Shown: piece after piece, positions 22,175 through 26,620 of the stretch | Layout of the letters: every line of letters begins with the position of its first letter | How positions within the stretch are numbered: the stretch's first letter is position 1 | NCBI GenBank assembly: GCA_038214295.1 | Contig: JBBQSA010000044.1 | Location: 1-26,620 of the forward strand | Reading direction: 5' to 3' | Length of the DNA: 26,620 bases | Origin: SHZI01 sp038214295 | GTDB lineage: Bacteria > Pseudomonadota > Gammaproteobacteria > Steroidobacterales > GCA-2729495 | Notes under the pieces: model-generated | The model's database searches: none | The model's input: the letters and a program-made list of their open reading frames with translations, nothing else | Told to the model about the DNA's origin: nothing | Translations under genes and position numbers: made by a program

Positions 22175-23155
22175 ATGAAGCACTATCAGTGGATTGTTGT
22201 GGTCCTGGTGGCTGTGGGCCTGGTTGCCTGCGGCTCCAAGAAGTCGGATTCCCCCGGGGGCGGGTCAGCCTCCTCTGAGAGAAGTCCGAAATCCGCGCCT
22301 ACCGGCAACGCGAGCGCCGAGGAAGTCGCCGAGGAAGCCCGCGGCGATGTGGACTGCCCGGCGAAGGTCAAGTTGCCGCCCCGCGCCGAGGGTGCGCCGG
22401 TGGACGATGTTGTCGGCGTGCGCCCGGGCATGACCTACGACGAGGCGGCTAACGTCATCATGTGCAGCAACGAACTGATGGTCGTCACCGGGCCCATCAC
22501 CCGGGGTTTCAACATCAATACCTACGGCCAGACGCTGCGACAGGGCTTTACGGCCCGGCTCGCGGAGCAGCGCGTGGAAAAGACCTCGAAGCAGATCATG
22601 CAGGAAATGCAGGACGACATGACTGCCCGCTCCGGCAACGCGGTGCGCTACGACCTCAAGGCCGGCCAGTCCAAGTGGAACGTGACGACCATGGGCATGC
22701 CGGGCGAGGAACGGGTGATCGGTGCCGGCCGGGAGGAGTGGTACGAGGAGGGACGCAACCCGACCATGGCCAGTGTTGCCGATGCACTCATCAAGAAATA
22801 CGGCACGCCCACCATTGACCAGGACAACCCGGGCCAGCGCTTCCTCCGCTGGGTCTACGACCCCTTCGGCCGGCTGGCTACCGAGACGTCACCGATCCGC
22901 AACCAGTGCGCAGGCACTGGTGCCTCGGGGGGCGTCAACCTGTCACCCGACTGCGGCATCGTGGTCGAGGCGCATCTCACCGCCCTGCCGGACAATCCCG
23001 CACTGGTGCGCTCCCTGGAAGCGGGCGTGGTGGACCAGGCCAACGGCTACGAGCTGGTGACCGCGGTGGAGCAGGGCCTCGAGCAGATGGAGCAGCAGAA
23101 GCGGGCCAAGGCGGTCGAGGAAGCCGCGAAGAACGCCGACGCACCGACCTTATAA
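22175..23155 (+). CDS. Lipoprotein of unknown function, possibly BamE-like segment
   Basis: A 326-residue lipoprotein. Lipobox LVAC gives Cys19, followed by a Ser/Pro/Gly-rich linker to about residue 50. The mature domain begins DCPAKVKLPPRAEGAPVDDV and then VGVRPGMTYDEAANVIMC, a turn-helix pattern like the GMTYDEV segment of SmpA/BamE-type outer-membrane lipoproteins; a second similar piece, DALIKKYGTPT, follows near 210. Paired Cys (C53/C93, C247/C258 and others) may form disulfides. The C-terminus is a long charged helix (LEQMEQQKRAKAVEEAAKNA). It starts 16 bases after the preceding stop, with GGGGGGAG ahead of the ATG. The position after Cys is Gly-Ser, not Asp, so outer-membrane sorting is expected. 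Family assignment is only suggestive. Confidence 0.75.
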   Translation: MKHYQWIVVVLVAVGLVACGSKKSDSPGGGSASSERSPKSAPTGNASAEEVAEEARGDVDCPAKVKLPPRAEGAPVDDVVGVRPGMTYDEAANVIMCSNELMVVTGPITRGFNINTYGQTLRQGFTARLAEQRVEKTSKQIMQEMQDDMTARSGNAVRYDLKAGQSKWNVTTMGMPGEERVIGAGREEWYEEGRNPTMASVADALIKKYGTPTIDQDNPGQRFLRWVYDPFGRLATETSPIRNQCAGTGASGGVNLSPDCGIVVEAHLTALPDNPALVRSLEAGVVDQANGYELVTAVEQGLEQMEQQKRAKAVEEAAKNADAPTL

Positions 23156-23165
23156 GGAGCCCGCC

Positions 23166-23924
23166 ATGCGCACGCCGCTGATTGCCGGACTGACGCTCCT
23201 GTTAGTGACTGCCTGTGGGGGCAGCAAGCCGGCCGGCCCGGCGCCGGCCACACCGGCAGCGACTGCCGACGCGACCCCCGCTGCCGCCGGTTCCGCAGCC
23301 GGCGGCACGACGGCAGCCCCGACCGGCGCGACAGCCAACCCTGTCACTGGCATCGGCGGGCGGACGGGGGAACTGCTGAATCCCGACAACAACGCGATGG
23401 TGTTCCTCTACTACGACTTGGCCGGCATCGCGCCGCCGATCGACCGGTGGGTCGAGGACGACAGCCGGGTGAAGTACGGGCCCGCCATCGAGAAGGCCTC
23501 CCAGCGGGTCGCCGTGCGGGCCGAGCTCGAGGCCGGCGTCGCGGCCGTGCGGGGCGCCGGCGTGATCCGGCTGTCGCTGAACAGCGCCAACCTGAGCGAC
23601 TACGATCCCACCTACGGGGAATTCACCGTGCGGGCCCTTGCGCCAAGTTCCGTGGTCGAATTCGCTGCGCTCGGGCAGAAGGTTGCGCTCCGCTTCGCGA
23701 ACGGCAAGTACGCGCAGGTCTGGCGCGTGCCCGCGGCGGAAGCCCAGGGAATTCGCGACAGGATTTCCACGGGCTACAACGTCGATCTGGACGTGCTGCT
23801 GGCCATCAAGTCCGTGTTGCCGGGGCCGTCGGGCGGCACGATAACGGCCGACGTGGTCGAGTACGAGATGCGGGAAACCCGGGGCGGCACCACGCTGGCG
23901 CGGGTCCGGGTCGCAGCGCCGTAA
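23166..23924 (+). CDS. Lipoprotein of unknown function
   Basis: A 252-residue lipoprotein: signal peptide with lipobox LVTAC (Cys17), then a Pro/Ala/Thr-rich, probably disordered linker (about 18-62). The mature domain (about 63-252) holds NAMVFLYYDLAGIAPPIDRW, KASQRVAVRAELEAGV, SLNSANLSDYDPTYGEF and ISTGYNVDLDVLLAIKSVL. The last part (TADVVEYEMRETRGGTTLA) is beta-rich. No family is recognised with confidence. It begins ten bases after the preceding gene with AAGGAG nine bases before the ATG, so it belongs to the same operon. Retention of Gly-Gly after the Cys is consistent with outer-membrane localisation. Confidence 0.78.
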   Translation: MRTPLIAGLTLLLVTACGGSKPAGPAPATPAATADATPAAAGSAAGGTTAAPTGATANPVTGIGGRTGELLNPDNNAMVFLYYDLAGIAPPIDRWVEDDSRVKYGPAIEKASQRVAVRAELEAGVAAVRGAGVIRLSLNSANLSDYDPTYGEFTVRALAPSSVVEFAALGQKVALRFANGKYAQVWRVPAAEAQGIRDRISTGYNVDLDVLLAIKSVLPGPSGGTITADVVEYEMRETRGGTTLARVRVAAP

Positions 23925-23947
23925 GCGCGGCTCGCCGGCTATTCTGT

Positions 23948-23963
23948 GCCGCAGGCCTGCGGC
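23948..23963. terminator. Palindromic hairpin between convergent operon ends
   Basis: GCCGCAGGCCTGCGGC is a 16-base perfect palindrome in the 51-base gap between the lipoprotein operon and the convergent pseudouridine synthase gene, followed by TTCCTGCTCCCCT. The stem is strong but the tract downstream is only weakly T-rich. It could end transcripts from both sides. Confidence 0.4.
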
Positions 23964-23975
23964 TTCCTGCTCCCC

Positions 23976-24710
23976 TCAGTTGCCGCCAGTGGCCAGCCAG
24001 GGCGGTGCCGCGCAGCTGAACTCCCGCGCCTCGCCGCGCCATGTGAAACGCAGCGCCCGGGCGTGCAGCGCGTGGTTCGGCAGCAGTAGCCAGGCGCGCT
24101 GCGCCGGCGTGAGGCGCCGCTCGACCAGTGCGAGGTAGCAGTCCTCGTCCCCGCCGTAGAGCTTGTCGCCCACGATGGGGTGGCCGAGGTGCGCCAGGTG
24201 GATGCGGATCTGGTGCTTGCGGCCGGTGCGTGGCAGGACCCGCAGCCGCGTGTAGGGAGCACCCGCACGGGTGAAGCGCTCCAGCACCTGGAATGCCGTC
24301 TGGGACGACGCCCCGTCGGGACGCACGCAGTCCCTGATCGCGACGCGGCTCGCCACGTCCTTGCCGAGGGGCGCGTCGACGCTGCCGCTGTCTTCCCGCA
24401 CGTGGCCGTGGACCAGCGCCACGTAGTCCTTGTCCACCCGGCGGGCTTCCCACAGCTTGCGGAGTGCCCGCGCCGCGTCGTCGGTCTTCGCGACCAGGAT
24501 CACGCCGCTGGTTTCCCGGTCGAGGCGGTTAACGAGGTGGGCGGGGGACGCGCCGCCGAGATGCAGGCGCACCCGGCCGATCAGGCTCGAGAGCTCGCCG
24601 TCCTTGCTGGGGTGGCAGACGAGGTCGGCCGGCTTGTTGATCACGAGCAGCTCGGCGTCCTCGTGGAGGATGTCGAGCAGGCGGTCCGGCGCGAGGGACG
24701 GGTCAGTCAC
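23976..24710 (-). CDS. RluA-family pseudouridine synthase
   Basis: A 244-residue RNA-modifying enzyme of the RluA family that turns uridine into pseudouridine in rRNA or tRNA. The key motif is HLVNRLDRETSG, with the catalytic Asp at about residue 64, followed by LPRTGRKHQIRIHLAHLGHP, another family hallmark, and ending with a typical LHARALRFTW strand. It has no S4 domain. The GTG at 24710 lies nine bases after GGGAGG and overlaps the LysR stop by eight bases, so I prefer it to the TTG start at 24794, which runs far into the LysR gene. The exact RNA target is undecidable. Confidence 0.88.
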   Translation of the reverse strand: MTDPSLAPDRLLDILHEDAELLVINKPADLVCHPSKDGELSSLIGRVRLHLGGASPAHLVNRLDRETSGVILVAKTDDAARALRKLWEARRVDKDYVALVHGHVREDSGSVDAPLGKDVASRVAIRDCVRPDGASSQTAFQVLERFTRAGAPYTRLRVLPRTGRKHQIRIHLAHLGHPIVGDKLYGGDEDCYLALVERRLTPAQRAWLLLPNHALHARALRFTWRGEAREFSCAAPPWLATGGN

Positions 24711-25605
24711 GGCTGCCGGCCTCCCGGCCGGCGGCTTCCCGGAGGATATCCGCGAGGCGCCGGGTGGCAGGTCCCGCCTGGTCCCGGTCGCCAAAGACCA
24801 GGTACAGCTCCGCGAAGCGTTCGCCGCCCACCTTGAGCGGCAGTGCCTTCAGCGTGCCGGCCTTGAGCTCGTCCCGGATGCGGTGCTCCGGCAGGAAGGC
24901 GAAGCCGTACCCGCAGCGCACCGCCTCGATGGAGGTCGCCATGTGGCTCACGGTCCAGCGCTGCAGGGCGTCCACCGCGGCGGGCGTCGTGCGGTCCGGG
25001 CTGGATTCCCGCACGACCAGCTGCCGGTGCGCGCGCAGTTCGCGCAGCGTGATCGCGTGACCAAGGTGATGCAGCGGGTGGTCCGGGTGAGCGACCAGCA
25101 GGAAGCGCACGCGCAACAGCGCTTCGCCGAGGAAGCCGGGCGGCACGCTGGAGAAGATCGCCAGGTCGGCCTCGCCCCGGGTGAGCGCGTCGGTGCGGTG
25201 GCCGAGCACGGACTCGGTGATCTCCACTCGGGTGTGCGGGCTCTCGGTGCCGAGAGCCGCGAGGCAGTCGAAGAGCAGCCAGGTCGGAAAGATCACTTCC
25301 ACGGCCAGGCGGATCTCGGACTCCCAGCCGGCAGAGGCGCGCTGCGCCACCTGCTCTAGGCCGGCGGCCTCGTCCAGCAGGTAGCGGGCCCGGCGGTACA
25401 GGAGTTGCCCAGTGGGTGTCAGCACCGCGCGCCGGCCCGCGATGCGGAAGGCCTGGACGTCCAGCCGGGATTCCAGTTGCTGGACCGCGTAGGTCACGGC
25501 GGACTGGCTCTTGCTGAGCGCGGTCGCGGCCTTGCTGTAGCTGCCCGCTTCCACGACCGCCACCAGGGCCCGCCACTGGTCCAGGGAGATCCGGGGTGCC
25601 GCCAT
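24703..25605 (-). CDS. LysR-family transcriptional regulator
   Basis: A 300-residue LysR-type regulator. The N-terminal winged helix-turn-helix has SLDQWRALVAVVEAGSYSKA, KSQSAVTYAVQQLESRL and RRAVLTPTGQLLYRRA. The effector domain starts about residue 90 (IRLAVEVIFPTWLLFDCLAA) and includes GEADLAIFSSVPPGF and CGYGFAFLPEHRI. It is divergent from the pirin gene, so it very probably controls pirin and itself from the shared gap (a T-N11-A box is at 25655-25672). The RluA gene overlaps its end and may ride along. The ATG at 25605 is the natural family start. Confidence 0.92.
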   Translation of the reverse strand: MAAPRISLDQWRALVAVVEAGSYSKAATALSKSQSAVTYAVQQLESRLDVQAFRIAGRRAVLTPTGQLLYRRARYLLDEAAGLEQVAQRASAGWESEIRLAVEVIFPTWLLFDCLAALGTESPHTRVEITESVLGHRTDALTRGEADLAIFSSVPPGFLGEALLRVRFLLVAHPDHPLHHLGHAITLRELRAHRQLVVRESSPDRTTPAAVDALQRWTVSHMATSIEAVRCGYGFAFLPEHRIRDELKAGTLKALPLKVGGERFAELYLVFGDRDQAGPATRRLADILREAAGREAGSRD

Positions 25606-25654
25606 CTACAGATCAACTTAATAGATAGGAATGACCAGTATTCTGAGCTTTTTT

Positions 25655-25672
25655 ATCAAGCAAGCCAATGAT
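25655..25672. promoter_or_regulatory. LysR-type operator between LysR and pirin genes
   Basis: ATCA (25655-25658), ten bases, TGAT (25669-25672): inverted half-sites of T-N11-A form, in an A+T-rich patch (about 25610-25680) between the divergent LysR and pirin genes. It is centred about 50 bases upstream of the pirin ATG and 59 bases from the LysR ATG. The natural position for autoregulation and pirin control. Confidence 0.45.
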
Positions 25673-25714
25673 CAAATGGCGTCCATGCTCAACGCCAGCC
25701 ATCAGGAGACCGTC

Positions 25715-26605
25715 ATGAAGCAGGTCCTCGCTACCCGCGCCGTCGGCGCCGGCCACTGGGTCGGCAACGGCTTTCCCGTCCACACCATCTTCAGTTACCA
25801 CGACCAGGGCGCGGAGCTGTCCCCGTTTCTCCTGCTCGACCACGCTGGCCCGAAGGACTTCCCGTCGACCGAGGCGGAGCTCGGGGTCGACTGGCACCCG
25901 CACCGGGGCTTCGAGACGGTGACGGTGGTGTACGAGGGCGAAGTGGAGCACGGGGACAGCGCCGGCAATGCCGGGCGCATCCGTCCCGGCGACGTGCAAT
26001 GGATGACGGCCGGTGCCGGCGTGCTGCACAAGGAAATGCACAGCCGGGACTACGCCCGTCGCGGCGGCACCTTCGAGGTGCTGCAACTCTGGGTGAACCT
26101 GCCGGCGCGCCACAAGATGACCGCGCCCCGCTACCAGACGCTGCTCGACGCTGACATTCCGGCGGTGATGCTGCCGGACTCGGCGGGTACCGTGCGGGTA
26201 ATCGCCGGGACCTTCGGTGCGACACCCGGAAGCGTGGCCACGGGCCCGGCCCGTACGGTGACGCCAGTCAGCCTGCTGGACGTGCGTCTCGCCGCCGGCG
26301 GGCGGCTGCGCCTGCCACTCGCTGCCGGGACCACGGCTGCCCTGTATGTGCTCAAGGGCAAAATCCAGGTCAACGGCACTCAGCAGGCGGTGGCCACAGA
26401 CCTCGTGCTACTCGACCGGGAGGGTGCGGATGCGGAGCTCACCGGGACCAGTGACGCCACGGTGTTCGTCATGAATGGCGAGCCGATCGACGAGCCGATC
26501 AGCGGCTACGGTCCCTTCGTGATGAACACGCCGGCGGAAATTCAGCAGGCGCTGGCCGACTTCCGCAGCGGGCGGCTGGCGACGCTGCCGGCAGAGCTGG
26601 CCTGA
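25715..26605 (+). CDS. Pirin family protein
   Basis: A 296-residue bicupin of the pirin family. The metal site is present in the N-terminal cupin: HPHRGFET (H61 and H63) and VLHKEMH (H105 and E107). The later body (LLDVRLAAGGRLRLPLAAGT, YVLKGKIQVNGT, LLDREGADAELTG) is the second cupin. Known bacterial pirins act as quercetinases or as redox regulators of metabolism; the role here is unknown. The ATG at 25715 has CAGGAG six bases upstream and leads into MKQVLATRAV, the usual start. The open frame back to 25631 covers the promoter and is not expected to be translated. It is the only gene after the LysR gap; the window ends 15 bases after its stop. Confidence 0.92.
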   Translation: MKQVLATRAVGAGHWVGNGFPVHTIFSYHDQGAELSPFLLLDHAGPKDFPSTEAELGVDWHPHRGFETVTVVYEGEVEHGDSAGNAGRIRPGDVQWMTAGAGVLHKEMHSRDYARRGGTFEVLQLWVNLPARHKMTAPRYQTLLDADIPAVMLPDSAGTVRVIAGTFGATPGSVATGPARTVTPVSLLDVRLAAGGRLRLPLAAGTTAALYVLKGKIQVNGTQQAVATDLVLLDREGADAELTGTSDATVFVMNGEPIDEPISGYGPFVMNTPAEIQQALADFRSGRLATLPAELA

Positions 26606-26620
26606 TTGGGGGGTACTTCC

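Overview
The window reads as chromosomal DNA of a high-G+C (about two thirds G+C by eye) Gram-negative bacterium, most likely a gammaproteobacterium of the Steroidobacterales/Nevskiales/Xanthomonadales kind. The signs are two lipoproteins with clear lipoboxes, a PEP-CTERM protein, a DUF3391 HD-GYP protein paired with a GGDEF-EAL protein, an ADP/ATP-translocase-like carrier, many LysR/MerR regulators and many single-copy redox enzymes (LLM-class flavoprotein, Rieske oxygenase, GST, SDR, FMN reductase). The taxonomic placement is inference. I see no tRNA, rRNA, CRISPR array, transposase or phage gene. Genes are packed tightly, with stop/start overlaps inside operons and overlapping 3' ends at three of the convergent junctions.

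Layout. 146-1667: Sel1-repeat protein and a PPP-type metallophosphoesterase (8-bp overlap). 1749-7367: a same-strand run of MerR regulator, VIT/VWA protein, ADP/ATP-carrier-like membrane protein, SRPBCC protein and LLM-class flavin oxidoreductase, with a plausible sigma70 promoter just before the MerR gene. 7501-10137: a cyclic-di-GMP pair, HD-GYP (one metal-ligand His replaced by Leu) and GGDEF(degenerate)-EAL(intact). 10134-10916 minus: PEP-CTERM secreted protein. 11035-13445: secreted trypsin-like protease coupled to a membrane FHA protein that probably starts at a CTG codon. 13435-13824 minus: small zinc-ribbon protein. 13929-14369: twin-CBS protein. 14360-15847 minus: Tat-type amidase. 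15889-16617: SDR protein lacking the usual catalytic Tyr position. 16627-18706 minus: three-gene coupled operon GST, PPOX flavoprotein, DUF1348/NTF2 protein. 18790-18941: an operator-like LysR box and the decayed remnant of a divergent LysR regulator. 19095-19649: FMN reductase. 19671-20777 minus: Rieske oxygenase. 20977-23924: an operon of three unrecognised exported proteins. 23976-25605 minus: LysR regulator and RluA-type pseudouridine synthase. 25715-26605: pirin.

The most interesting points are the three-gene exported-protein operon (20977-23924), the LysR remnant that left its binding site behind next to the GST operon, the HD-GYP/EAL pair in which the first enzyme has lost a metal ligand, the SDR with a displaced active-site Tyr, the likely CTG start of the FHA gene, and a triple palindromic iteron at 13835-13877. 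None is proof of a new system. The exported-protein operon is the best candidate for undescribed biology.
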